A stretch of DNA of 6,834 nt from an uncultured Oscillospiraceae bacterium (GCA_900553255.1 USCI01000112.1:1-6834), one strand, 5' to 3'. Numbered from the stretch's first letter, positions 1 through 6,417 are shown. Notes: a model not told the origin generated them from the sequence alone. Translations and numbers: made by a program.

Positions 1-12
1 AGGGGCTTTTTT
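1..12. terminator. Partial terminator cut by the left window edge
   Basis: The window opens with a GC-rich hexamer (AGGGGC) followed at once by six T residues. This is what the 3' arm and T-tract of a rho-independent terminator on the plus strand look like. Read on the minus strand it is A6 followed by GCCCCT, which could be the 5' arm of the same hairpin used by the leftward permease gene. The other arm would lie outside the window, so the structure cannot be confirmed. The terminator at 6709-6746 has the same A6-stem-T6 design. A shared terminator between convergent genes is the likely reading. Confidence 0.35.
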
Positions 13-74
13 ATGCTGTCCGCACAATCTGGGGCTGTTCACCGTTCACGCCGGCGGTTTTTAGGTTGCCGCCT

Positions 75-1193
75 TTACAGGCTGTGCAGCAGCCAGGCGG
101 ACAGGGCGAAAAGCAGCGCCAGAAACAGCACGTTAATGCCGCTGAACAGCGCGAGATACCGTCCGCCCCTGGCTTCGGGGGTATGCAGATACAGCTTGAG
201 GGAAATCAGGCTGGCGAGCGACGCCACCGGTGTGCCGAGACCGCCGATGTTGACGCCGGCGAGCAGCGCAGGCGCATTTTCGGTGAAATCCGAGAGCAGC
301 ACCGCGGACGGTACGTTGCTGATCACCTGGCTGGCGGCGGTGCTGACGGTCAGCGGATACCGCTGCATCAGCTGCATGAGGAATTCCCGCGCGGCCGGGA
401 TGCGGCCGAGGTTGCCGGCAAAGATAAAGAAAAAGACAAAGGTCAGCAGCAGGCCGTAATCCACCCGGCGGAGCACGCCGCGCGAAAACAGCAGCAGTCC
501 CGCCAGCACCACCGCCAGCAGCAGCGGCCAGGGCAAAACCCGGAACACCGTGAGCAGGCACAGGAGAAACAGCGCACCGAACAGCACAAGCCCCCGCCGG
601 TCGGCCGGCTGGGGACCGTTTGGCAGGCGTACCTCCAGCGTATCGCCGGGCACGCACAGGGACAGCGGGATCAGCAGCGCCAGGCTGAACGCGGTCAGCG
701 GGAGTACGGTGCCGAAAAAGCTGCGGGCGGTCAGGGAAAAGGCGGAGTAGAGGTAAAGATTCTGCGGGTTCCCCACCGGCGTGGCCATGCTGCCGAGATT
801 GGCGGCGACCGTTTGGAGCACGACAACCCACGGCAGCAGGCGGGTATAGCCGATCATCTGCAGCACCAGAATCGCAAACGGGACAAAGGTCAGCAGTGCG
901 ACGTCGTTGGTGACCAGCATGGAGGTAAAAAACGGCAGCAGCACCAGGGTCAGCGACAGCAGCCGCAGCGGCCTGCGCCCGGCGAGCATCTTTTCGGCCA
1001 GCAGGGTGAACAGGCCGCAGGACTGCAGGCCGGCGACCACCGCCATCAGGCAGAACAGCAGCGCGAGCACCCGGAAATCGATATACGTCAGATACGCCGT
1101 GTCCGGCGGCACCAGGAACATGGTGACCGCCGCACACAGCGCTGTTATGCACAAAACCGCTTCACGCTTGCAGAAAGACAAAAACCGGTGCAT
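75..1193 (-). CDS. SLC13/CitMHS/ArsB-like membrane permease
   Basis: This is a polytopic inner-membrane permease of the ion transporter superfamily (CitMHS/ArsB/NhaD type); the substrate cannot be told from sequence. About 11-12 hydrophobic segments are visible, roughly at residues 12-29, 38-56, 78-92, 96-113, 123-146, 157-181, 201-218, 220-238, 245-262, 284-303, 318-336 and 346-371. Two pseudo-repeated signature regions support the family. The first has TNDVALLTF (95-103) followed by ATPVGNPQN (137-145). The second has SNVPSAVLLSDF (292-303) followed by GLGTPVASLASL (318-329). In this superfamily such polar, Pro/Asn-containing loops form the substrate and cation site. At 372 residues it is shorter than typical ArsB (about 430), and it resembles in size and motifs the uncharacterised YbiR-type permeases (from memory, not searched). 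The ATG at 1193 has only a weak upstream GGGAAG as ribosome binding site, and no better in-frame start was found. It lies 69 bp beyond dnaJ, past a terminator-like hairpin, so co-expression with the heat-shock genes would need read-through. Confidence 0.88.
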   Translation of the reverse strand: MHRFLSFCKREAVLCITALCAAVTMFLVPPDTAYLTYIDFRVLALLFCLMAVVAGLQSCGLFTLLAEKMLAGRRPLRLLSLTLVLLPFFTSMLVTNDVALLTFVPFAILVLQMIGYTRLLPWVVVLQTVAANLGSMATPVGNPQNLYLYSAFSLTARSFFGTVLPLTAFSLALLIPLSLCVPGDTLEVRLPNGPQPADRRGLVLFGALFLLCLLTVFRVLPWPLLLAVVLAGLLLFSRGVLRRVDYGLLLTFVFFFIFAGNLGRIPAAREFLMQLMQRYPLTVSTAASQVISNVPSAVLLSDFTENAPALLAGVNIGGLGTPVASLASLISLKLYLHTPEARGGRYLALFSGINVLFLALLFALSAWLLHSL

Positions 1194-1221
1194 GGCGAGG
1201 CTTCCCTTCGGATGGATTTGC

Positions 1222-1257
1222 AGAAATAAGGGCCGCGGACGGCAGGTCCGGCGGCCC
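1222..1257 (-). terminator. Probable rho-independent terminator of the heat-shock operon
   Basis: On the minus strand, just after the dnaJ stop codon, there is a GC-rich hairpin. The arms are 1257-1246 and 1240-1230, giving 11 base pairs with a single-base bulge at 1250 and a 5-base loop (1241-1245). It is followed by an imperfect U-rich stretch (TTATTT, about 1229-1224). The stem is very stable, but the T-tract is interrupted and short, so termination may be partial. Its position, 5 bases after the stop codon, fits the end of the hrcA-grpE-dnaK-dnaJ transcript. No convincing promoter for the permease is seen between this hairpin and its start at 1193. Confidence 0.6.
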
Positions 1258-1262
1258 CTGGA

Positions 1263-2414
1263 TTAGTTGTTGAATGCGTCGCGGAGCTTATCGAAGAAGG
1301 AACGGCGTTTCTGGTAATTGCCTTCGCCGGTCGCCTTTTCAAAGGATTCGAGAATCCTCTTCTGCTCGCCGTTGAGGTTGCGCGGCACCTCGACGGTGAC
1401 CTGCACGATCTCATCGCCGCGGCCGCGCCCGTTGACATACGGGATTCCCCTGCCCTTGAGACGGAAGGAATCGCCCGGCTGGGTACCCTCCTTGATCGAA
1501 TAATTTACCTTGCCATCAAGGGTCGGTACCGAAACCTCGGCACCCAGCGCCGCCTGTGCAAAGGTCAGCGGCAGGGTGCAGTATACGTCGTAGCCGTCCC
1601 GCTCAAAAATCGGATGCGGGCGCACCGACACCTGCAGCTGCAGGTCGCCGGCCGGGCCGCCGTTGCTGCCGGCGTTGCCCTTGCCGCGGACGGTGATTAC
1701 CTGGCCGTCATCGATGCCGGCGGGGATGTTGATCCCCACCGTGGCCGGCTTGCGCACCTGGCCGGTGCCGTTGCAGGTCTTGCAGGGGTTATCAATAATC
1801 CGGCCGCTGCCGTGGCAGCGGGAGCACACCGACTGGGTCTGAAAAACACCGAATGCCGTGCGCTGCTGCCGGCGTTCCTGGCCGGTGCCGTTGCACACCG
1901 GGCAGGTCGTGGGGGAAGACCCCTTGGCCGCGCCGGAGCCGCCGCAGTCTGCACAGGTGCTGATGAGATGGATGCTCACCTGCTTTTTGCAGCCGTGCGC
2001 CGCCTCCTCAAAGGAAATCACCACCGAGGCGGTCACATCGCTGCCGCGGCGCGGGGCGTTCGGGTTCTGCCGCCGGCCGCCGCTGCCGCCCATACCGCCG
2101 AAGAAGGAGGAGAATATGTCGCCCAGGTCGATATCGATGTTGTCGAAACCGTATCCCTGGTAACCGCCGGCGCCGAAGTTCGGGTCCACGCCCGCGTGGC
2201 CGTACTGGTCATACCGCGCCTTTTTCTGCGGATCGGACAGCACCTCGTACGCCTCGTTGACCTCCTTGAAGCGGGCTTCCGCCTCCTTGTCTCCGGGGTT
2301 GAGATCGGGATGGTATTTTTTTGCCATCTGCCGGAACGCTTTTTTGATGTCGTCGTCCGAGGCGCCCTTCTGCAGGCCCAGCACCTCATAATAATCACGT
2401 TTGTTTTCCGCCAT
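1263..2414 (-). CDS. dnaJ: Chaperone protein DnaJ (Hsp40, type I)
   Basis: Cytosolic co-chaperone that binds unfolded clients, hands them to DnaK and stimulates DnaK ATP hydrolysis. The 383-residue protein has all parts of a type I DnaJ in order. The J domain spans about 6-71 with the catalytic HPD tripeptide at 35-37. A Gly/Phe-rich linker runs from about 72 to 118 (GYQGYGF, FSSFFGGMGGSGG). The zinc-binding domain has four intact CxxCxGxG repeats starting at Cys154, Cys171, Cys197 and Cys211, enough for two zinc ions. The C-terminal substrate-binding domains follow from about 222 to the end. Length is normal for the family. The ATG at 2414 is preceded by a modest GAGG (2422-2425) at 7 bases, weaker than the sites of hrcA, grpE and dnaK, which suggests lower translation. 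It is the last gene of the heat-shock operon and is separated from dnaK by 148 bp containing a hairpin. No frameshift or missing residue was seen. Confidence 0.98.
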   Translation of the reverse strand: MAENKRDYYEVLGLQKGASDDDIKKAFRQMAKKYHPDLNPGDKEAEARFKEVNEAYEVLSDPQKKARYDQYGHAGVDPNFGAGGYQGYGFDNIDIDLGDIFSSFFGGMGGSGGRRQNPNAPRRGSDVTASVVISFEEAAHGCKKQVSIHLISTCADCGGSGAAKGSSPTTCPVCNGTGQERRQQRTAFGVFQTQSVCSRCHGSGRIIDNPCKTCNGTGQVRKPATVGINIPAGIDDGQVITVRGKGNAGSNGGPAGDLQLQVSVRPHPIFERDGYDVYCTLPLTFAQAALGAEVSVPTLDGKVNYSIKEGTQPGDSFRLKGRGIPYVNGRGRGDEIVQVTVEVPRNLNGEQKRILESFEKATGEGNYQKRRSFFDKLRDAFNN

Positions 2415-2502
2415 AATTCAGCCTCGTTCTACCGCCGGTACACTTAGATTTATCAACCGCCTTCCTGCCCGGCGGCGGGCGGGAAAGGGGGAAACCCGCA
2501 TC

Positions 2503-2544
2503 AAAAGGTCAGCCGTGGGGAAATTTCCCTGCGGCTGGCCTTTT
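2503..2544 (-). other. Large hairpin in the dnaK-dnaJ intergenic gap
   Basis: Arms 2503-2515 and 2532-2544 are complementary over 13 positions with one mismatch (C opposite A in the minus-strand RNA; a G-T wobble if read on the plus strand). Inside them is a perfect 12-bp palindrome, GGGAAATTTCCC (2518-2529), so the RNA can fold into a long hairpin with a two-base internal loop on each side. On the minus strand the outer arm ends in CTTTT, a short T-tract. It starts 18 bases past the dnaK stop codon and ends 88 bases before dnaJ. It could be a leaky terminator, an RNA processing or stability element, or both; the sequence alone does not decide. Confidence 0.7.
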
Positions 2545-2562
2545 GGGGGTTGGCTTATGCGA

Positions 2563-4386
2563 TTAGTGGACTTCGCCGTTGTAGTATCCGCCGTCATCGG
2601 TCGGAGGCGGGGTGCTGCCGTTGTCGCCGGCCGGCGCCGCGCCGTCCTGCGGGGCATTCGCCTGGTAGACCTTTGCGGAGACGTCGTAGAACTTCTTGGT
2701 CAGATCCTCCTGCTTGGCCTTGATGGCATCGATATCCTCGCCCTTAAGCGCTTCCTTCAGGTCGGCGATCTTCGCCTCGAGCTCGCTCTTGTCCGCGGCA
2801 TCAACCTTGTCGCCGAGCTCCTCGAGGGTTTTCTCGCACTGATAGACCATCTGGTCGGCGCCGTTGCGGACCTCCACGCTTTCGCGCTTTTTCTTGTCCT
2901 CCGCCGCGTACTGCTCGGCCTCACGCACCGCCTTTTCCACGTCCTCCTTGGACATGTTGGTGTTGGAGGTGATGGTGATCTTCTGCTCACGGCCGGTACC
3001 GAGATCCTTCGCGCTGACGTTGACGATGCCGTTGGCGTCGATATCGAAGGTAACCTCAATCTGCGGGACACCGCGGCGTGCCGGCGCGATACCGTCGAGG
3101 TGGAACACGCCCAGGGTCTTGTTGTCCTTGGCGAATTCACGCTCGCCCTGCAGCACGTGCACCTCAACCGACGGCTGATTATCCGCGGCGGTGGAGAAGA
3201 TCTGGCTCTTCTTGGTCGGGATGGTGGTGTTGCGGTCGATGACCTTGGTCATCACGCCGCCCATCGTTTCCACGCCGAGCGACAGCGGGGTAACGTCGAG
3301 CAGCAGCAGGCCCTTGACCTCGCCGCCGAGCACACCGCCCTGAAGCGCCGCGCCCATGGCGACGCACTCGTCGGGGTTGATGCCCTTGAACGGCTCCTTG
3401 CCCATGAATTTCTTGACCGCTTCCTGTACCGCCGGGATACGGGTGGAACCGCCCACGAGCAGCACCTTGTCGATCTTGTCGGCGGACAGGCCGCTGTCGG
3501 ACAATGCCTGACGGACCGGGCCCATCGTGGATTCCACCAGGTCGGCGGTCAGCTCGTTGAACTTCGCGCGGCTGAGGGTCATATCCAGGTGCTTCGGGCC
3601 GGTGGCGTCCGCCGTGATGAACGGCAGGTTGATGGAGCTGGTGGTGCTGCCGGACAGCTCGATCTTGGCTTTCTCGGCCGCCTCGCGCAGACGCTGCACC
3701 GCCATCTTGTCGGTGGACAGATCCACACCGTTTTCCTTCTTGAATTCGTCCACCATCCAGTTGACGATCCGCTGGTCGAAGTCGTCGCCGCCCAGGCGGT
3801 TGTTGCCGGCGGTGGCAAGCACCTCCTGCACGCCGTCGCCCATCTCGATGATGGATACATCGAAGGTGCCGCCGCCGAGGTCATACACCATGATCTTCTG
3901 GTCGGCTTCCTTGTCGATGCCGTATGCAAGCGCAGCGGCGGTCGGCTCGTTGATGATCCGCTTGACATCCATGCCCGCGATCTTGCCGGCATCCTTGGTT
4001 GCCTGGCGCTGGGCGTCGGTGAAGTAGGCCGGCACGGTAATGACCGCTTCGGTCACCTTGTCGCCGAGGTAGGCTTCCGCGTCCTGCTTGAGCTTGGTGA
4101 GGATCATCGCGGAGATTTCCTGCGGGGTGTATTCCTTGTTGTCGATCTTGACCTTGTGGTTGGTGCCCATCTCACGCTTGATCGAGGAGATGGTGCGGTC
4201 CGGGTTGGAAACCGCCTGCTGCTTGGCCACGCGGCCGACGATCCGCTCGCCGTCCTTTTTGAACGCGACGACCGACGGGGTGGTGCGGGCACCTTCGGCG
4301 TTGGGGATAACCACCGCTTCGCCGCCTTCAATAACCGCTACGCAGGAGTTCGTCGTCCCAAGGTCGATACCAATAATCTTTGCCAT
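2563..4386 (-). CDS. dnaK: Molecular chaperone DnaK (Hsp70)
   Basis: ATP-dependent cytosolic chaperone that binds exposed hydrophobic peptide segments, cycling with DnaJ and GrpE. All three Hsp70 signatures are present: IDLGTTNS at 7-14, the phosphate-binding VYDLGGGTFDVSII at 167-180, and VLLVGGSTRIPAVQE at 308-322. The conserved interdomain linker LLLLDVTPLSLG lies at 360-371, then the beta substrate-binding domain to about 475 and the alpha-helical lid to about 575. At 607 residues it is about 30 shorter than E. coli DnaK. The segment around 70-92 runs directly from REMGTNHKVK to NKEYTPQEIS and lacks the roughly 24-residue insertion of Gram-negative proteins, the known Gram-positive signature. 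The disordered tail (576-607) is Ala/Gly/Pro-rich and ends in GEVH, without the usual run of acidic and lysine residues. The ATG at 4386 has a strong GGAGGT (4395-4400) at 8 bases. It is the third gene of the operon, 60 bp behind grpE. Confidence 0.99.
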   Translation of the reverse strand: MAKIIGIDLGTTNSCVAVIEGGEAVVIPNAEGARTTPSVVAFKKDGERIVGRVAKQQAVSNPDRTISSIKREMGTNHKVKIDNKEYTPQEISAMILTKLKQDAEAYLGDKVTEAVITVPAYFTDAQRQATKDAGKIAGMDVKRIINEPTAAALAYGIDKEADQKIMVYDLGGGTFDVSIIEMGDGVQEVLATAGNNRLGGDDFDQRIVNWMVDEFKKENGVDLSTDKMAVQRLREAAEKAKIELSGSTTSSINLPFITADATGPKHLDMTLSRAKFNELTADLVESTMGPVRQALSDSGLSADKIDKVLLVGGSTRIPAVQEAVKKFMGKEPFKGINPDECVAMGAALQGGVLGGEVKGLLLLDVTPLSLGVETMGGVMTKVIDRNTTIPTKKSQIFSTAADNQPSVEVHVLQGEREFAKDNKTLGVFHLDGIAPARRGVPQIEVTFDIDANGIVNVSAKDLGTGREQKITITSNTNMSKEDVEKAVREAEQYAAEDKKKRESVEVRNGADQMVYQCEKTLEELGDKVDAADKSELEAKIADLKEALKGEDIDAIKAKQEDLTKKFYDVSAKVYQANAPQDGAAPAGDNGSTPPPTDDGGYYNGEVH

Positions 4387-4446
4387 AAGTCATTACCTCC
4401 AAATTATTCTTTATCTGTAATGGATGGAAAATCCGGGAAAACACAT

Positions 4447-5070
4447 TCAGTTGGCCACCTTGACCATCGCCGGGCGCAGCACGCGCTCGCCGAGCCGGTA
4501 GCCCTTCTGGAACACCTCGGTGACGGTGTCGGGTTCAACGCCGTCGGCGTCCTCCCGCATCACCGCGTTGTGCACCTCGGGGTTGAACGGGGTATCCTTG
4601 GCCGGGATCTCCTCGAGCCCGAGCGCGACGAGCGTCTCATGGAACTGACGGAAGGTCATGTCCACGCCCTTTTTGTATTCCGGGCCGTCCGCCGCTTCGA
4701 TCGCGCGCTCCATATTGTCCACCGAGGTCAGCAGGCGTTTTAGCAAATCGGCCTTGGTAAACTCACCGATGCGCTCCTTTTCCTGCTCGGTGCGGCGCTT
4801 GTAGTTGGCGTATTCCGCGAGCATGCGCTGGTAAGCGTCCTTCTGGCTGTCGAGCTCCGCCTTGAGCCGGTCGATCTCCGCCTGCAGGGCTTCGGCCTTT
4901 GCCTCGCCTTTGTTTTTTTTGTGGGGTTTTTCTTTGGGCGCCGGTTCCGGCTTCTCCGCCGCCGGTTCCGGTTGTGCCTGCCCGGTCTGCTCAGCCTTAT
5001 CCGCCGGTTCGGCCGGCTCTGCCTTCGGGGACTCCTCCGGGGTGACCTCCGGCTCCTTTTTTGTCTCCAT
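4447..5070 (-). CDS. grpE: Nucleotide exchange factor GrpE
   Basis: GrpE is the dimeric cytosolic factor that opens the DnaK nucleotide-binding domain to release ADP, and it often acts as the thermosensor of the system. The 207-residue protein has a low-complexity N-terminus rich in Glu, Pro, Ala and Lys (1-57), a long coiled-coil helix (about 57-105, LQAEIDRLKAELDSQKDAY onward), a short helical part, and the C-terminal beta domain (about 160-205). That domain carries the GrpE signature FNPEVHNAV (162-170) through QKGYRLGERVLRPAMVKV (188-205). The length is at the usual size for the family. The ATG at 5070 is preceded by GAGGAGG (5081-5087) at 10 bases, and the site abuts the hrcA stop codon at 5088-5090; the 17-bp spacing implies tight co-transcription. 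One oddity is an uninterrupted run of eight A residues in the coding strand (4913-4920), encoding Lys51-Lys52-Asn53, a possible slippage site. Confidence 0.98.
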   Translation of the reverse strand: METKKEPEVTPEESPKAEPAEPADKAEQTGQAQPEPAAEKPEPAPKEKPHKKNKGEAKAEALQAEIDRLKAELDSQKDAYQRMLAEYANYKRRTEQEKERIGEFTKADLLKRLLTSVDNMERAIEAADGPEYKKGVDMTFRQFHETLVALGLEEIPAKDTPFNPEVHNAVMREDADGVEPDTVTEVFQKGYRLGERVLRPAMVKVAN

Positions 5071-5087
5071 TTGGAAAAGACCTCCTC

Positions 5088-6122
5088 TTATGCTTCCTCG
5101 CCGAACAGGCGGGTCAGCAGCCGGCTGACCGTCTGGGCGACATATTCAATCTGGGGGATGGCCGTCGCGTAATTCATCCGCTGCGGGCCGATGATCCCGA
5201 TGGCGCCGTTTGCCCCGTCGCCCAGCGTATACCGGGTAACGATGATGCTCGATCCCGACAGCTCCGGACGCAGGCTCTCCTCCCCGAGCAGCACCCGCAG
5301 GCCGCCCGAATGAGCGGTGAGCATGTCGGCCAGCAGCTCGCGATGGGCCAGGAAGCCCAGCAGCGAACGGGCGCGCGACAGCTCGTAATCGGGATGCTCA
5401 AGCAGGTTGAGCTGCCCGGACAGCAGCACCTCCGCTTCCGCAGATTCCTGCACCAGCTCGTAAAAAGCGGTCAGCGCCGGTGCACAGATCAGCCCCGCGT
5501 CCCCGAGGGAAACCATCAGGCTCTGGATCTGGGAAAGATCGATGGAGCTGAGGGTTGCGCCGTTGAATACGGCGGTCAGCACATGGGACAGCTTTTCCAG
5601 CACCGCGTCCGGCATGTCGGTGTCCAGCCGGCATACCCGTGAGCGCAGCACGCCGGAATTGGTCATCAGCAGCATCGCGACCACCCGCGGGGATACCCGC
5701 ATCGCCTCCACCCGCCGGATCGAGGCGCTCTGCTCGGACGGGGTGGTAGTGACCGCCGCGCAGCCGGTGGCGTTGGCCAGCGCCTGAGACGCTTCGTCCA
5801 TCAGCCGCTCGGGGTTGTCCGCCGAACTCTCCAGCTGTTCGTCGATGCTGCGCCGGCTTTTTTCCGACAGCGGCTGCCGGTGCATCAGCTCATCCACATA
5901 CAGCCGGAACGCCGTCGCCGTGGGAATCCGGCCGGCCGAGGTATGCGGCTGGTCGAGGTAGCCGCCGGCCGAAAGCTCCGCCATCTCGTTGCGGATGGTG
6001 GCGGACGACACCTTGTTCTCCAGCATCTCCACCAGCGTTTTGGAGCCCACTGGCTCGCCGGTGCGGATGTATTCGTCGATGATCGCTTTCAGTATACGTT
6101 TTTTTCTCTCGCCGAGTTCCAT
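5088..6122 (-). CDS. hrcA: Heat-inducible transcription repressor HrcA
   Basis: HrcA is a dimeric repressor that binds CIRCE elements and needs GroEL for activity, so it is lost when chaperones are titrated by misfolded protein. The 344-residue product starts with a winged-helix DNA-binding domain: helices at about 3-35, the recognition helix region VSSATIRNEMAEL (38-50), and the wing GYLDQPHTSAGRIPT (54-68), which is highly characteristic of HrcA. The middle is a GAF-like dimerisation/insertion region, and the C-terminus carries GPQRMNYATAIPQIEYV (312-328), the family's closing motif. The reading frame stays open upstream to 6320, but the ATG at 6122 is the clear start. It gives the family N-terminus (MELGERKKRIL), has AAGGAGG (6131-6137) at 8 bases, and leaves the CIRCE element and promoter outside the gene. 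As the first gene of the operon, hrcA is autoregulated through the CIRCE at 6170-6196. Confidence 0.98.
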   Translation of the reverse strand: MELGERKKRILKAIIDEYIRTGEPVGSKTLVEMLENKVSSATIRNEMAELSAGGYLDQPHTSAGRIPTATAFRLYVDELMHRQPLSEKSRRSIDEQLESSADNPERLMDEASQALANATGCAAVTTTPSEQSASIRRVEAMRVSPRVVAMLLMTNSGVLRSRVCRLDTDMPDAVLEKLSHVLTAVFNGATLSSIDLSQIQSLMVSLGDAGLICAPALTAFYELVQESAEAEVLLSGQLNLLEHPDYELSRARSLLGFLAHRELLADMLTAHSGGLRVLLGEESLRPELSGSSIIVTRYTLGDGANGAIGIIGPQRMNYATAIPQIEYVAQTVSRLLTRLFGEEA

Positions 6123-6169
6123 ATGAAGCTCCTCCTTCCGGCAGAGGGTGGTGATCGTCTTTTGACAAT

Positions 6170-6196
6170 TTAGCACTCGTTTTGTCTGAGTGCTAA
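6170..6196. promoter_or_regulatory. CIRCE operator (HrcA-binding site)
   Basis: This is a perfect match to the CIRCE consensus: TTAGCACTC (6170-6178), a 9-base spacer (6179-6187), then GAGTGCTAA (6188-6196). It begins about 2 bases downstream of the inferred transcription start of the hrcA operon (near 6198), so bound HrcA would block initiation, and it also lies in the untranslated leader of the mRNA. CIRCE with HrcA is an established repressor-operator pair. It is the only copy seen in the window. It may not control the rightward small gene, whose promoter is about 150 bp away. Confidence 0.98.
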
Positions 6197-6204
6197 CATA
6201 ATAT

Positions 6205-6233
6205 ACTTTATCATTCCGTTCGCCAGCTGTCAA
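6205..6233 (-). promoter_or_regulatory. Sigma-A promoter of the hrcA-grpE-dnaK-dnaJ operon
   Basis: On the minus strand there is a perfect -35 box TTGACA (6233-6228), a 17-base spacer, and a -10 box TAAAGT (6210-6205, four of six matches) with an upstream TGA that makes it an extended -10. The predicted start is near 6198, directly before the CIRCE element. An alternative -10 (TATATT, 6205-6200) matches better on its own but would be 22-23 bases from the -35 box, with no other good -35. This arrangement, a vegetative promoter with CIRCE at the start site, is standard for HrcA-controlled operons. Confidence 0.75.
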
Positions 6234-6286
6234 TATGCAATTGTGAACCTTTTGTAAAAGGTTGGCGTTTTTTTGACCGGCTGGCG
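6221..6286. repeat. Nested inverted repeat over the hrcA -35 region
   Basis: The core is a perfect palindrome with a 2-bp centre, AACCTTTTGTAAAAGGTT (6246-6263). Outside it, 6221-6233 and 6273-6286 form a second, nearly concentric dyad: CGCCAGC pairs with GCTGGCG and GTCAA with TTGAC, with a small bulge between. The left outer arm includes the hrcA -35 box (6228-6233). The structure lies upstream of both predicted transcription starts, so it would act as DNA (operator or cruciform) rather than as RNA in either known transcript. No regulator is recognised from the motif. Confidence 0.6.
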
Positions 6287-6338
6287 ATTGTTGTGAAAAA
6301 TGGGAGAAGCGACAAGACAAAGTTTGGCAAAATATCGC

Positions 6339-6367
6339 TTGATTAACGCCGCGTTTCTGTATATAAT
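6339..6367 (+). promoter_or_regulatory. Sigma-A promoter of the small plus-strand gene
   Basis: A -35 box TTGATT (6339-6344, four of six matches) and a perfect -10 box TATAAT (6362-6367) are separated by exactly 17 bases. The predicted start is near 6374, giving a leader of about 72 bases before the ATG at 6446. No CIRCE-like site is near it, which suggests expression independent of HrcA. Confidence 0.75.
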
Positions 6368-6386
6368 AAAAAGCAGTAAAGCCTTT

Positions 6387-6417
6387 CTGCCGATTTTCCG
6401 TTAGAGGGGATCGGTAG
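6387..6417 (+). promoter_or_regulatory. Leader hairpin upstream of the small gene
   Basis: In the plus-strand RNA, 6387-6398 can pair with 6406-6417 over 12 consecutive positions around a 7-base loop (CGTTAGA, 6399-6405). Four of the pairs are G-U wobbles. On the opposite strand these would be A-C mismatches, so the fold is specific to the RNA of the small gene. It sits between the predicted start (near 6374) and the ribosome binding site (6428-6434). It matches no riboswitch or protein-binding leader that I recognise. Confidence 0.5.

Noticed and set aside
15..74. Terminator for the permease within 15-74 (GGCGG and CCGCC arms near 54-73)
   Set aside because: Only five base pairs form, with an 11-base loop, and no T-tract follows on the minus strand. 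The edge structure at 1-12 is a better candidate.
66..1229. A 387-codon Gln/His/Arg-rich open frame on the plus strand
   Set aside because: It is antisense to the permease. The Gln/His/Arg-rich composition is what the complement of Leu/Val/Ala-rich membrane protein codons gives, and the minus-strand product has clear family motifs.
4396..4431. Internal promoter before dnaK (AATAAT on the minus strand at 4408-4403)
   Set aside because: The -35 match is poor (TTTTCC), and the predicted start would fall within the dnaK ribosome binding site, leaving no usable leader.
2401..4743. A 780-codon open frame on the plus strand opposite dnaK
   Set aside because: It lies entirely antisense to dnaK and part of grpE, has no family resemblance, and arises from the strong GC bias at the third codon position. 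Long open frames opposite Hsp70 genes are a known artefact.
6162..6202. Plus-strand promoter using the TTGACA at 6162-6167
   Set aside because: No -10 box lies 16-18 bases downstream. The nearest candidate (CATAAT, 6197-6202) is 29 bases away and overlaps the hrcA control region.
6241..6297. Rex-type redox operator, suggested by two TTGTGAA words at 6241-6247 and 6291-6297
   Set aside because: The words are direct repeats 50 bp apart. Neither is followed by the inverted TTCACAA half-site that a Rex operator needs.
6123..6320. Longer hrcA starting near 6320
   Set aside because: The extension would translate through the CIRCE operator and promoter, and has no family similarity. The ATG at 6122 has an ideal ribosome binding site and the canonical HrcA N-terminus.
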